Shown: in pieces, positions 25,187 to 37,432 of the stretch
How positions within the stretch are numbered: the first letter of the stretch is position 1
Layout of the letters: the number at the start of each line of letters is the position of its first letter
DNA from: Stromatinia cepivora
Lineage: Eukaryota > Ascomycota > Leotiomycetes > Helotiales > Sclerotiniaceae
DNA length: 64,000 bases
Direction of reading: 5' to 3'
Assembly: GCA_014898415.1 (NCBI GenBank)
Contig: RCTD01000002.1
Coordinates: forward strand, 124,001 to 188,000
Translations under genes and position numbers: made by a program
Notes under the pieces: model-generated
Databases searched by the model: none
Seen by the model: only the letters and a program-made list of their open reading frames with translations
What the model was told of the DNA's origin: nothing

Positions 25187-27790
25187 ATGAATGTCCTTCC
25201 AGAGCCAGCTCTTCCCTTTCCTAAACACAATACAAAAACATGCGGTGGCAATGCTGCTTTTCATAATTTCAACAATGATTATTCTCATATCATCAATCCG
25301 AATTACAGGAGGAGACTAGCGTTGTCTGAAATCGATAAGGTGTGTATGACTTTATGGTCTTGAAGCCCGGATGTAGCATGGAAGTCTTTGGTACTTGCAG
25401 TTGCTCGAAGTCCTTTCCTATTTCCATTATGGGTTTTCAATTTGCCTTGAAGTGTTTCGTGGAGCTGTAACTAATCTCATAGCAGGTTCCTTTTGGTTGG
25501 TATCACATTCGTGCTGTTGTGGTGGCAGGCATTGGATTTTTCACGGATTCGTATGACATATTTGCTAGTACGTCCCATTCATGACCTACGCTACTTTAAA
25601 GCTAACATCCTCAAGTCAATCTTATCACATCAATGCTCGGTATGGTCTATTGGCAAGGTGCTCCCAGTACAGGTGGCAATTATGGTGTTCCCCCCACACG
25701 TATTAATACAGCAATCAAAGCCGCTACTTCGGGTGGTGCAGTCATCGGTCAAATTGGATTCGGATGGTTGGCGGATTCTGTTGGACGAAGAAAAATATAT
25801 GGTGTCGAACTCGCTATTATTATACTTGCCACGCTTGCTCAAAGCTTGAGTTCACGTAGTCCGGCTATTAGCATGACTGGTGTATTCATCTTCTGGAGAG
25901 TTGTGATGGGTATAGGTATTGGCGGTGACTATCCGATGTCAGCTGTTATCACTTCAGAGTAAGGTCCTTTCCTTTTCAGATTGAATAGTTAGCGTTTTAG
26001 TGGTATCTAGGCCTCCACTATCACGGCTTCAATGGGTCTTCAGGAGTTTGACACTTAGCCTTTGCTTTTGTATATCTCCTTTAAGTTTTGCAAATCTTCA
26101 GGATACTATCTTCATTTTTTTCATGCATTCAGACTTTCATTTGATTCAGTATTGATATCTTCACAGGTTTGCTCCAACACGATGGAGAGGAGGTATGATG
26201 GCCGCGGTATTCTCAATGCAAGGTGCAGGCCAATTTGCTGCTGCTCTCGTCGCTCTTATAACCACATTCGCTTTCAAAAAGTCCTTTATAAATACTTCAA
26301 GCACATTCGATACTTGCGGTCCAGTTTGTCAACTCGCCGCGGACAGAGCATGGCGTATAATTGTGGGATTTGGAGCCGTTCCAGCTTGTTTCGCTCTTTA
26401 TTACCGAATCACGATTCCTGAAACTCCACGATATACTTTCGATGTGGCTCATGATATTGAAAAGGCGGATGCAGATATTAAAGAATATGTGAAAAATGAC
26501 GCTGAAGGAGAAGTTGATCCTGTTTTACGACAAAAGACAAAAAAGGATCATGGTCATCATCTGTCAGAGCCGAGTGCTTCTTGGTCTGATATTGTTCATT
26601 ACTTTTCTCAGTGGAATCACGCGAAAATTCTTATAGGTACGACGCTTTCCTGGTTCTTCGTCGATCTGGCATACTATGGACTCGGTTTAAATGCTAGTAC
26701 GGTATTGAATGCAATTGGGTATGGCACCGGTCCCACACTCTACCACATTTTGCTACACACCGCAACGGGTAATTTGGTACTAGTATGCGCGGGTAGTATA
26801 CCTGGATATTGGCTCAGCGTCTTCACAATCGACACGATTGGTCGCAAACCTATACAAATATTCGGCTTCGCCATTCTCACTCTCGTATTCTGTATCATCG
26901 GCTTTCTATACAATTCTTTATCAAGACGTCCTTTACTCGCTTTATATGTACTGGCTCAGATATTCTTCAATTTCGGTCCTAACACCACAACTTTTATCAT
27001 CCCAGGCGAATGTTTCCCTACTAGATATAGGTCCACAGGTCATGGTTTGAGTGCCGCAAGCGGTAAAATCGGCGCAATCATCGCACAAGTTATCTCTCAA
27101 CCATTACTTACAGAAGGCGCTCCCCTTCACTGTCAAGGAACAGAATGTTCCCCGTGGCTTAATCACCTCATGCAAATTTTCGCACTCTTCATGCTATGCG
27201 GTACAATCACCTCTTTCCTCATCCCAGAAACCACAGGTCGAACCCTGGAAGAATTATCCGGTGAATCGAAAACTTCACTTGATGCCATCGCACCATCCGA
27301 TATTTCATTCTGGGCTCGCTATAATCCTTTCTGTGGTGGTAAACCAGCGGGCTTTTCCCGAAATCTACACACCAGAAGTCCAAATCTCATGTCGAGATCA
27401 CCGGGTATCAGAGGAAAACGTGAGAGAGTGGGTATTATGACGAGTACGGAATTTTTACCGAGGAATCACGGTGATGGTCTTAGGGGTTCTAGTCGTAGTC
27501 ATGATCATATGAGAGGTGATCATGATGATCCCAGGATTTCGAGTCGTGGTCATGCGAGGAATGATAGTGATGATACGAGGGAGACGAGGGAAACGGGAGT
27601 AGAGACTTATACGCATGAATTTGGCGAGGAAAGAAATGCTAGTTTAGGTGGTGCGGGATATGGATTAAATGGAGGGATTTTACCCCATTGGGGTGCGGGG
27701 TGGCAGGTTCAGAGGGGAGAGCCGAGGGGAATTCAAAGTGAGAGGGTGGAAAATATTGAGTTGATGGATGTGGGGAGATTGTTGAGGTGA
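25187..27790 (+). CDS. MFS inorganic phosphate:H+ symporter, PHO84-like
   Basis: This is a major-facilitator plasma-membrane permease for phosphate uptake. Four exons are read: 25187-25339, 25486-25567, 25616-25958 and 26167-27790, for 733 residues. The PHO84-family hallmarks are FTDSYDIFAINL in helix 1, the GRRK loop between helices 2 and 3, and GIGIGGDYPMS (GGD at about 181-183). Also present are SEFAPTRWRGGMM, PETPRYT at the start of the central loop, the DTIGRKPIQ loop, GECFPTRYRSTGHG and PETTGRTLEE at the end of helix 12. All introns keep phase and rebuild these motifs; the third is long (208 nt). The C-terminal tail after helix 12 runs for roughly 165 residues, rich in Arg, Asp, Gly and His. 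PHO84 proteins usually end much sooner (about 570-590 residues in total). A related glycerophosphodiester permease is possible but fits the GGDYP signature less well. Confidence 0.88.
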
Positions 27791-28657
27791 TCGTTTTTTT
27801 GTCCTTGTTCATATGAATGGAGTTTGTAGCTGACTGGTTTTTGATTTTTTTTGATTGTGGGGTTGCGATGGCGTGTGGTTTGAGTGGTTGGTTTTGGTTA
27901 TGGGTATGCGTATGCGTATGGAGAACAAAAGAGTGCGGATATAGTACATATGCACACTACATATTGTATTAATATACATCGGATAGGATAGGATAGTAAG
28001 TTAGGAGCATGGAGTATCGGGTCGGCGAACGGTTTATCGAGATATGGTATGTATGGAATGATTTGGTTTAGTTCGTTCATTCAGTTTTGTGATGATCATT
28101 ACTTTAATGGTTATTGCAATTATGAATAGAAGAACTTATTCATTAGGAAGGAAGGAAGGAAGGAAGGAAGGAAGGAAGGAAGGAAGGAAGGAAGGAAGGA
28201 AGGAAGGAAGGGGAAAAGTTAAAGAAAGTAGTTATTTACAATTAAAAAGATAAAAAATAAAAAAAAGTTTTTTAATGAAATATTGTGATGTGTTGTGAAA
28301 GACTCTTACATTTTTCATCCCCAAAAGTAATGATCAATTCAAAATTGGTCAAAACCAGCCTGACCCAGATGTAATCCCTACCTCTATCCCACAAACCATC
28401 TCTCCTATCCCTAAATCACATCTTTCACATACATACATGGCTAAAAGATTATATCGCATATCCATCTACAAAGGGTCGAGACTTACTCTAGATATTTTTC
28501 GCTCAGCATACTAACAGTAATATTCTCGAATAGCCGCTCCAACGCATCCATAAGCCGTCCGCGTGATCCAAGAGGTCAATTTACTGGACCAGTACGGAAA
28601 GCAGTTGAATTTCCGAAGAGGGTGTCAGCTGGTGTTTGATTGGAAAGAAATTGCAAC
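27791..28657. other. Intergenic with GGAA microsatellite
   Basis: This is the 3' flank of the phosphate permease. Beyond the tetranucleotide repeat listed separately it is AT-rich and carries no supported gene. Confidence 0.6.
28145..28210 (+). repeat. (AGGA)16 tetranucleotide microsatellite
   Basis: About sixteen and a half perfect copies of AGGA sit in one array with no interruption, followed by GGGGAAAA. A perfect array of this length is expected to be polymorphic between isolates. Confidence 0.95.
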
Positions 28658-29056
28658 TCAGTAGTATCCGTCAAGATTGTTTGTGCTACTAAGGTTGTGG
28701 TAAATTCGAGCCCTGCTGTGATCCACCCGTCGAGTAACAGAAAAAGCATTATCAATGTCAGCTAGGCGAGCACCAGCTCTTGCAGTGGTTAATGCACGCC
28801 ATAAAACTTGCATGTATGAAACTGTGGCTGCTAAGGAAGGTATTGATTGTGCGAGAGACGCTAATGCGTTCCCAACCGCAAGATTGAACTGTTGTCTCGA
28901 TACTTTTCTGAAGATGGAATGATATTCCCCTGTCGGCGCGACACTACCATCGAGATGACTATAAAAGAGATGGTGAACAAGCGACAGAAGAACTCCACCG
29001 GAAAATGCTAGGATTATGGTCAGGGGAGTAACCCAGTAGATCTCGTTTCGAAACAT
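28658..29056 (-). pseudogene. Fragment of a fungal multi-span membrane protein
   Basis: The 132-residue frame begins like the large fungal membrane proteins of unknown function that open with a transmembrane helix and an HHLFYSHLDG motif. Seen here are TPLTIILAFSGGVLLSLVHH (about residues 10-29), then LFYSHLDGS, RQQFNLAVGNALASLA and SYMQVLWRA. In that family, as I recall it, the N-terminal helix and extracellular start are followed by several hundred residues with further membrane spans. Here the frame degenerates after DIDNAFSV into residues with no membrane character and stops. The next frame stays open to about 28,576, which hints at a frameshift, but I could not match that sequence to the family. 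It is probably a truncated relic; a missed intron is the alternative. Confidence 0.5.
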
Positions 29057-30465
29057 TGCCAGAAGTTGTGTACTGTTGTAAATAATTCCTAGACGAAGCC
29101 TTGCTAACAGAACAGTATTGAAGATTCAATAAATGTTCTCCCTAAAGTTTTGTCTTCCATATTTGAGTTTCCAATAAAATTCAGAAAGAGTTATTGATAT
29201 TGAAAGAGAGTAGTACTCCTATTTGTTTTTGAGTTTTCAGCGCAATATGACTAATAATGTTGGAGTGTGACAGGCACAACTAAAAATGTCCAAACCATTG
29301 ACAAAAACTGCCGTTAATTTCGTCGAACTTCTGTTACAGATTTATCACGAATGCCCCCATAAAGTGATACTAAGCATCCCTCGGCATTTGAGGTACCGTA
29401 CGTATGCACTTTGCCGCAACGAGAGGACACAAATTATTCAGCCTCAGAGCATCATCGTCCATTGAACATCCATTATCATATCTCAAGGTAAGCGCATTAA
29501 TTTCGGCGACGAGATCATGGGGGTATAGCCTTGCCTTACCCCTTAACTAATAAAGCGAAGCCTTCATGGGGAGCATAATTTGATTAAGCCTTAACCATGC
29601 TTCTAACATGAATAAGCCACATGATGTATTTAAAAGAATGCTCAAATTCAGTGAAGACCACATAGATTCTTTTGGTGAGGAATGGATACAGCACAAAGCA
29701 TATGTAATGATTCCCTCCTTTTTTTGCGAAACTTGTGTGGCCTTGCCACCCTCTGTCTACGACAGGCTTGTGCATAAAGTGCTGTCCTGAAGTCAGAAGT
29801 TTTATGCGACAGATCTCCTGGTCCCGCGTAATCGAAAAAGGTGTGATGAGTGAAATCATTACATGTGGAATGAATTTGGACGAAACTGTTGGCATCTTGC
29901 GATACTACTGATCGATGATGGATTCATCTTCTGCATGGCAGCCCAGTCTGTCTTGAAAGGGACAAAAGCGAAGCCAAAGCCACACCGGGGCCTACAATGC
30001 AATCGGCATCAGTTCATCCTGCGCCCCCGGATTTCCGATATTGATGTTGAGAAATCGGTTCGAAGGAGATTTCTATGGGATGTTGCAGAAGAGCTGGCGT
30101 CTCGAGCTATTGAGACGTTGTGGGTATGGTCACGTTACCCACGATTCTAACCTAGTACCCACATTTTTGTTTTCCCATTCTCTCAACCGCTTCAGCATCA
30201 TTATGACTGCTTCTGCTAAAAGGTCATCGATCTACTAATGGTATTCGTAAGGTACGGTAAGTTCTGAGTATTTATTCAGTAACTCACCCGGCATGGTTGT
30301 TCACAACACCAGATTGAAGCGCACATTTTACCACTCAATAGGCTTATCGGCACGAGTTCCTGATTCCCGTGCCAACCTTGTTCATCATGAAACGTCTCTG
30401 AGTATCAAAGATGGCGATGATTTACTTTTGCCATGTATCAAGTCTTCACTTGCCTACCATGAGGC
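29057..30465. other. Intergenic, no gene supported
   Basis: Short frames at 29584-29895 (minus), 29863-30150 (plus) and 30293-30505 (plus) have no family features or splice partners. The last few hundred bases presumably hold the promoter of the GT90 gene. Confidence 0.55.
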
Positions 30466-31906
30466 ATGGCGTACCGTTCCAGACGCCCTATTCACATTGG
30501 CATAATTCTCTTAGTTGTCCTTATTTGCATTTACCTATACGATAAGCAGTCTACGAATCTGCGATCATCAATCCTTCAGTTCTCAGTCGACGAGCAGAAG
30601 CCTTCTGCGGACATTCTTCAGTCACTCTCTTTGACGGAGGACCAATGCGCGGCAACTTTTCCAGGGTTGACGAAGGAGATTGACGATGCAGTGGCTCGAG
30701 GACCATTTCCACTGAAGAGACAGCCGGATCACCGTACAGGGCTTGTGCAAGGAAGAATAAAGGATGGAAAGGTCGTATTCGAACACTGAAACATTCGTCT
30801 TGTTAGCTATATTGACTGGTAGATCCAGGTATATATAATCTCTGCGGACCCGAACCTTGCCCGGAATATGCTTCAGGTTTGTCTCTTCTTCCTCTATATC
30901 GTTCGTACATGGTCTGATATTCATATTACAGGAGCGAGATTCTGTTCTGCATCAACTCCACCGTGCCATTATTACCTCACCGTCTCCTCTTCCAAACACC
31001 ATTTTCGCATTCAATATACTCGATACCCCCATGAATAACTCTTGGGCATTCTCTAGATCGAATGACCCTCATATCGAGAACGGGAACTATTGGGTTATGC
31101 CGCACTTTAGTTTTTGGTCGTGGCCGTTATCGTTTATTGGGACCGTTGATCAAGCGTTATCCAAAATTGAGCGCATAGAGAAGAACACACAATGGACCGA
31201 GAAAATAGATAAGGCAGTATGGAGAGGAACGGGGTGGTTCAATACAGTCGGTAATAAAGACTTGCGACCAGGCCTAATTCGAGAGGGAAAAGAGAAGGAA
31301 TGGGCAGATATAGAAGCTCTCAAGTGGAACACAAACAGCGAAAGTGCCGAAAATGCCATTGGGATCGAGGACTTTTGTAGGTATAAGTACATCGTTTATA
31401 CAGAGGGCATAACCTACTCCGGGCGCCTACTCTTCCATCAGGCGTGTGCTTCCATTATCCTCACACCACCACCGACCTATTTACTTCACAATACACATTT
31501 CATGCGTCCCATATTTTCAAGCTCATTTTTTCCGGGGCATGAAGTATCTTCGGAAACCGGATATAATTGGGCAACTCGTTGGCCTAAAACATACGGAACA
31601 AGTGAAGCGAACATCATATTCGTTGAGCCCGACTGGTCAGATCTCGAGGAAACGATCATGTATCTACGAAACCATCCTGAGATAGCTACTGGTATTGCTG
31701 AAAGACAAAGAGAGCTATTCACCAAGTACTTGTCCCCTGCTTCCGAAGCTTGTTATTGGAGAGCTCTCATACGAGGATGGAACAAAGTTACTGAACCTTA
31801 TTATGAGGAGAACGGTTGGGCGGGGTGGGATGCCGAGGGGCCGGAAAATGGTGAAGGTATGAGATGGGAAACTTTTAGCTTACTTGGGAAAGTAGCTCAG
31901 AATTGA
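30466..31906 (+). CDS. GT90/CAP10-type glycosyltransferase
   Basis: This is a type II membrane protein of the CAP10/KDEL family (GT90), which includes the cryptococcal beta-1,2-xylosyltransferase; it is expected in the Golgi. Three exons are read: 30466-30771, 30829-30876 and 30932-31906, for 442 residues. An N-terminal signal anchor (IHIGIILLVVLICIYLY, about residues 9-25) is followed by a short stem. The CAP10 domain shows NNSWAFSRSNDP, the donor-site block KAVWRGTGWFNTVGN, RYKYIVYTEGITYSGRL, and the late LRNHPEIATGIAERQRELF stretch. The 48-nt middle exon restores the family sequence VYIISADPNLARNML. The first donor (GTCGTA) is weak, so that boundary deserves transcript support. Acceptor sugar and substrate cannot be told from the sequence. 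Confidence 0.87.
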
Positions 31907-32408
31907 AAGTTCTTCCTTCTGTGGAAGATGAGGATTGGTATTGGGGAATTAGGGCTCACTCATGTATATAGAAATATTCCGTAGTTTACAATCCAGGTTA
32001 TCATTTATTAGTGCAAGCCCTTTCATTACTTTGATTGGTTTGAATTTCAAGTCCATGAACCTTTCCAATGTCGTATCGTCTTATGAATTCTGCCAAGTGG
32101 TATTCCTAACTGACGCACCTACACGAGTCCCCAGCTTGAAGAGGAGATATTCTCACGCTAAAGCACCCAGACGGGTAGGTTATTGCGTTTCCGCAATGGT
32201 TCGATACGGAAGTTAAGGAGACTAGCATTTTTCATGGGTACATTGAAACCGCTCCTTCATACGGAATACCTTGGTAAATTGAACTGTTGCAAGATGAACA
32301 CGCGAAAAGCAAGTCATCAAACAAAATTACACGCCAACAACAAACTCCAAGCCAAATCTAAAACTACGCCAAAATAAAGCGTCACCTCGTGACAGAATCT
32401 TGCAGTCA
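31907..32408. other. Convergent intergenic region
   Basis: About 500 bp separate the 3' ends of the GT90 gene (plus) and the conserved hypothetical gene (minus). It should hold both terminators. No further gene is supported. Confidence 0.6.
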
Positions 32409-34300
32409 TTATAGAGTAGGTACACAAAATTCCTCGTCATGTTGCCTCATCCGATCATAATATCTCGTCGGCATAGCTTCCCTGTATGCCGGCGGCGGAG
32501 CATCATTCTGTTCAAAAGATCTAGTTGAAGAACTGGACGCTACTTGATCTTGTCTGCCCACATAAGGATTATTGTTTTGCTGCTGGTCGGTATAGATAAA
32601 TGTTCGATCTTGGTATGAGATAGGATAGACGGGCTTTTGATCTAGTTCAGACGAGTGGAGCCAATCATCTGAGCGTGTGGATTGTGTATGAGGCGGTGGA
32701 ATTGGTGATGTGTAAGTCAGGGGTGTTTGTGATACCGTCGATGGAATTGATGTTTGTTCTTCGGTGTTGTTCGTTATCATCAAGTATAGAATATCAGTCT
32801 TCATCCCTAGGCCTCTAATCCCCTTGATTAAACTCTGATCTTGTTTTCCTGGTCCGTTGATCATTCCTCTCGCTGTCCCCACTAAGCTTGGTCTTCCCCT
32901 ACCCGAAAGATCCTTTCTTCCACTCGCTTCGCCAACTGCTCCAAGTGCAGTGTTCAGAATTCCACTCCTTCTTGATGAATCACTACTTGAGCTTCCTCTG
33001 CGATGACGTCCCTTCTTATCTCGTTTGCGGTCTTCTTTTTCTTGCTTGCGGGAGTTCTTGTCGTCTGGGATACCAGTCAGTAGGCTTTTAAGTCCACCGC
33101 TATTGGCGGGGTGATTTGGGTCCGCCCAACGGCTTCCGAACGTCGGTAGATGGCTAGCAAGAGATGAATCAGGATTAGTATAAGCCTACGATTTGTTAGA
33201 CAGACTTTTCCTAGTGTAAACATGCAGTCCACATACGTATCGAGCTTGGGCTCTACGATCTCCATAATCGGCGATGAAGTGACCCATTTTCTTCAAGCCT
33301 GTTTGCTGGGCACGTCTTTCGTCTTCGGGATAAATAAGAGGAGCAGAAGGAGGAAGTTGGACTTGTCCTGGTGCTTCATATGGGTCCTGCGTCTGATTTG
33401 GTTTGAATGTTAAAACCATGGCAAAGAGACCGTGTGGGATGAAAAGTTCTGCATTGGCTCGGTCTAGAAAAGAGGAAGATCTAAGAAAATTATCAGCTGA
33501 CTGCTACTATTGTCATTGTAGTTTGTGTGCTTACTGTCTTTGTGTTTGGTAACCTTTAGCGGCTTTGACCGCAATTGGGACAACCATGGATACAACCATG
33601 GGAGCAATGCCGGGTGCAAATCCAACACCCTGAACTGCCACGTTAACGGCATCAAGATAGGGAGATGACTGCATTTGAGTAAGTATTCTGGAGATGATAT
33701 TCATAAGTTCAAGCTTACTTTATGAGCTTCATTGAAGTCATCAATAAAATCTAAAAAAGTAATTTGATCTATACCGCAGCCTGCCAGTTCTGGGGAGTAC
33801 GCTCGGATGATACCACGACTTTGATCTTCAGGTCTTCGTTGTGGTAGTATTACAGGACAAGAGAGTCCTCGTGCATTTTGCCTTCTTTGATCTGGTGGCT
33901 CGTGAGCGTAAAAAGAAATATCATGTTCGTATGTGCTTCCTTTCGATCGGGCTCGAGGATTCGCCGCTAAATATCTCCGATAATTCTCATCTTTCTGCAT
34001 GTCGGCACTTATGCGATCAGAAAGGGTATTTTGATAATCGGCGTAGGCTTGGAGATCTCGATATGCTTCTTCGTCATTGCTGTGTTGATATGCCTTCGGC
34101 GATGTACGAGATGGGACTGTTGGAGGTGAGCATCGATACACAAAATTCTCACTGCTAGAAAATCTGTGGGATGAATTTATGAAAGATAACTCACGACTAC
34201 CATCTTTGCCATAGGCCTTGCTACTTGAGGATCCATAGGTAGTCTTCGCTTCCATGGCGAGGCCAATGCCTGAACTAATGAGTCCAGCTAGTTTCCCCAT
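32409..34300 (-). CDS. Conserved fungal protein of unknown function, five exons
   Basis: Five exons are read: 34300-34195, 34116-33719, 33668-33535, 33480-33237 and 33185-32409, for 552 residues. I recognise an ascomycete family with no assigned function. Shared blocks are the N-terminal MGKLAGLISSGIGLAMEA, PVILPQRRPEDQSRGIIRAY followed by SPELAGCGID and TFLDFI, then SSPYLDAVN and GVGFAPGIAPMVVSMVVPIAV. The last is a Gly/Val-rich hydrophobic stretch that could touch membrane. These are followed by FLDRANAELF with PHGLFAMVLTFKP, ADYGDRRAQARY and WADPNHPAN. The C-terminal 200 residues are disordered, with a basic run (KQEKEDRKRDKKGR). The third acceptor (TTCTTAG) was chosen because it restores phase and the FLDRAN block. 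Exon 1 could also read through the first intron, but the GTGAGT donor argues for splicing. Function and location are unknown. Confidence 0.78.
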
Positions 34301-35661
34301 ACTTTCGGTACAGTATGAATACCAGAAAGGCGATGTACGCAGTAAGGTGACAAAGAAAAAGAAATCAATTTGTATCAGTGTTCAGGAAATGCATGTATTC
34401 ACAACAATTTGGACGTAAGTAGCTACTTTATACGAAAGAATGTTATGTGCTCGATCATTTCATTTCATATGAAAACAGCGCATCGACAGGTGAGATCAGT
34501 ACCAAGACAAGCAAAAGAGGATGGAGTGTTGAAGGGTGCGAAAACCTTTCCGCAACAAGTGGAAAGTTCCACAATCAGATACTTTTGAGCAGTCTTCATT
34601 GTTTCATGTCGAGGTTCGCCGCGGCAATAGTTGCGAAATATCGTCTCGATTAGGAGTGGAGAGCGTAATTGTATTCTGGGCCGTATTGTCGTTGGTGATG
34701 TTCAACCACGCTACTTACTGGTTACCCGTTTTGGCAATCGTCGCTTACTCCGATGGCGGGGTATTCCTTCACCAAAAACCCCAACCAAGACCCGTATTTA
34801 CCGCCATCTCATTCTCATTCCCATTCCTATCCTTCGCCCTCTCACTCCCCTTATTTTTTCAATGGAAAGTCCAAATCCCCTCTTTGAGTTATTTTCTTTC
34901 CCTTCCTTTTTCCCAAGGCAAATAAGAAAGATTGAGCAATCTTATGTTTCTCGTTCAATTATTAACTCGGGCCGTAAAAGTATTCCAGCAATTACACAAG
35001 TGAGCAGCCAAACACGCTGGTTGAAGTAAATTTCAATATATGGCAAAGGGTATTCTTACAAGGTGATCTTGATAACTTTGAACATGGATATTTCTCTATC
35101 CCAATTATGTTCTAACATTGATAGTTTATTGTTCATTTAAATTATGATATTCATAAGAATGATTTCAGAAGTTGGCCGTGAGAGCTAGCGCAATAGGATA
35201 GCTGAGTAATCAATGCGCTACGCTGAGGATACCCGAAAGGGAAAAAGCTTACGGAGTATGATGACATAAGCCACGGATGTCTGACGAACAAGCAATCAAA
35301 TGTTCTGATCTCCCCCATAGGGCGTTTGAACCTTCCAAATGAATCCAAGAAATCAAGCTTCATCTGCATTGCATTGCCGATCTTCCATCATACTGACCAG
35401 GTAAAAGGATCTTACAAAGTGGCTTAGCAGCTGGACGATAGTGAGAAAAGCTCACTCCATACCCATGTCGCAAGAGGTGACAGTGTACAAGTAACAACTT
35501 CAATTTATTCGTTCTCATTCTGTTGTGTGATCAATATTTCTTCTTAATATCCTTACAAACCATTAATTTGTAGACTGCTCAGCATCTTCCTGTTTGCTCT
35601 TTAAAATTGCGCTGGACTCCATAGTTTTCCCAAGCGCCATTATCCCCATTACTTTCACGAA
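34301..35661. other. Divergent intergenic region, no gene supported
   Basis: This lies between two divergently transcribed genes. Short plus-strand frames near 34,370-35,030 are compositionally CT-rich and have no motif. It presumably holds the promoters of both flanking genes. Confidence 0.55.
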
Positions 35662-37432
35662 ATGGTTTATTGTGGTAAGCCAAGTAAAGCTTGCGCTGAG
35701 TGTAGGCTTCGCAGAACCAAGGTAAGCAAGCACTTCGTGGAAGAATTGAACCATTCACTGATCTATACCAGTGTGACACTCTGACACCTTCATGTTCACA
35801 ATGTATTCGTGCTGGGCGTGTTTGCACGGGGTACAGAACTCATGCAGATATGATGTTTCGCGATCAAACGAAACACTACGCCAATAAACATCGAATTCAG
35901 AATGAATTTCGAATGACGGTATCTAAGCGGAGAAATAAAGCATCAAATCACGCATCAGATTATCCTCAAATGATTAGTGAACCCACGATGCAACTTGTGA
36001 CGCAGACCACACCATTTACAATCGAGCTTTCTACTTCTTCATCTGAGCAGGCTACATGTTACTTTTTCCGAAACTACGTCTTAGAAGATAAGTCGACAAG
36101 TGGTAGCTTCCAGTATCTCCACGACATCTATGACAATGAACTCATTGGTTCCGCTTTGGCTGATAGCATTGAATCCCTGGGCATGGTTGGCTTAGCGAAC
36201 TTTTGGAAAGCTTCTGATCTCCAATTTCACGCGAACAGAAAGTATAACTCTGCTCTAAGGCTTGTCAGTTCTCTTCTGAGAAACGAAGATGAAGCACGAG
36301 CAGACCAAACCCTTGTGGCCGTAATGCTCTTAGGCCTTTACGAAGTAAGTCTTCAGGACAGACGTGAAGTTTCATAATGCTAAAGACTTAATAGACAAAT
36401 ACATGCACCGGCCCTCAATCGATGCAATCCTGGACCAAGCATATCATTGGGGCCTCATCGTTGATGCAACTCAGAGGAAAGCAGGGCCTTGAAAACCCTA
36501 TAGGCCGGCACCTATTTCTTCATCTGCGGACTCAAGTTGTATGTAATCCACCGGTTCAATTTTGGAGTTTCTGATAATGATTTTTCTAGATCACAAATTG
36601 TCTACAACGCCATGTTTCTACCCCGCCTTTTATTCGTGATTGGTCAAAATATGCGCTCCAGTTTCAATCGCCGAATGATGCCCATGCTACAATTCTCTCG
36701 GAACAAGTGACGGAGTTTTGCGATCTGCGTGCAACAATGTCTTCTTTCCATGATCATAGCAATGCCGAAAATATTATCAAAGCGGCCCTTGCGATTGACT
36801 CCAAGCTTGTAGAGTGGGCTTTTACCTGTCCGCCTGAGAGTATGTTTTACAAAACTCTTACCTTGAGGCAAAGGTCTGAGGGAGTCTTTTCAGATTATTA
36901 TCATATTTACGATAGTATCTGGGCAGCCGCACTCTGGAACCATTATCGATGCGTCCGGATTCTCATCAATGAGGTTGTCTATGTTCAACTTACGCATCTC
37001 AAAAATACCCAGCCCGATTTATTCGTCTTGGAACCGAGAAACCCCACCTTCTCTGATTCTCAATTGGAAACATCGACCACAACCATCATTCAACTGTCAC
37101 ATGATATATGTGCTAGCGTTCCGTTTATGCTCGGATACAAGGAGGGTGGAGAAGTGGCCTTAGGCAGTGCTAAAGCAGTTAGTGGTAATCTGTTGCTATG
37201 GCCTTTGTATACGGCGGCTTGCACGGCTGTGGTGTCAGACATGATGTGCTACTGGGTAGCTGGGAGATTGAGAGTTATCTCAGACATCATGGGAATTAAG
37301 CAAGCTGCTCCATTGTCACATATCCTGACAAAAAAAAAGGATTTGTTGGCTTGGGAGCTTGAGGATATTGAGAAAGGAGCTGCACCAAACTATGAAGATT
37401 GGACACATGGGCAATTGATGGAGCTGACATGA
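35662..37432 (+). CDS. Zn2Cys6 fungal transcription factor
   Basis: This is a nuclear DNA-binding regulator. Four exons are read: 35662-35721, 35772-36344, 36395-36538 and 36590-37432, for 539 residues. The zinc cluster is complete: Cys at 11, 14, 21, 28, 31 and 38 (C-x2-C-x6-C-x6-C-x2-C-x6-C), with the basic RLRRTK between the second and third Cys. A 50-nt intron falls exactly between Lys20 and Cys21. The cluster is followed by GYRTHADMMFRDQT, the linker usual in this class. The rest is the helical fungal-specific regulatory domain, with AVMLLGLYE, HIIGASSLMQLRGK and RHLFLHLRTQV. It ends in a segment with WPLYTAACTAVVSDMMCYW. Targets are unknown and no biosynthetic cluster adjoins it. Confidence 0.88.

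Noticed and set aside
28721..28781. A GTGCTC...CAG intron in the membrane-protein fragment that would keep the frame open
   Set aside because: It would remove the conserved-looking DIDNAF segment, and the donor is weak. A frameshift or truncation is simpler.
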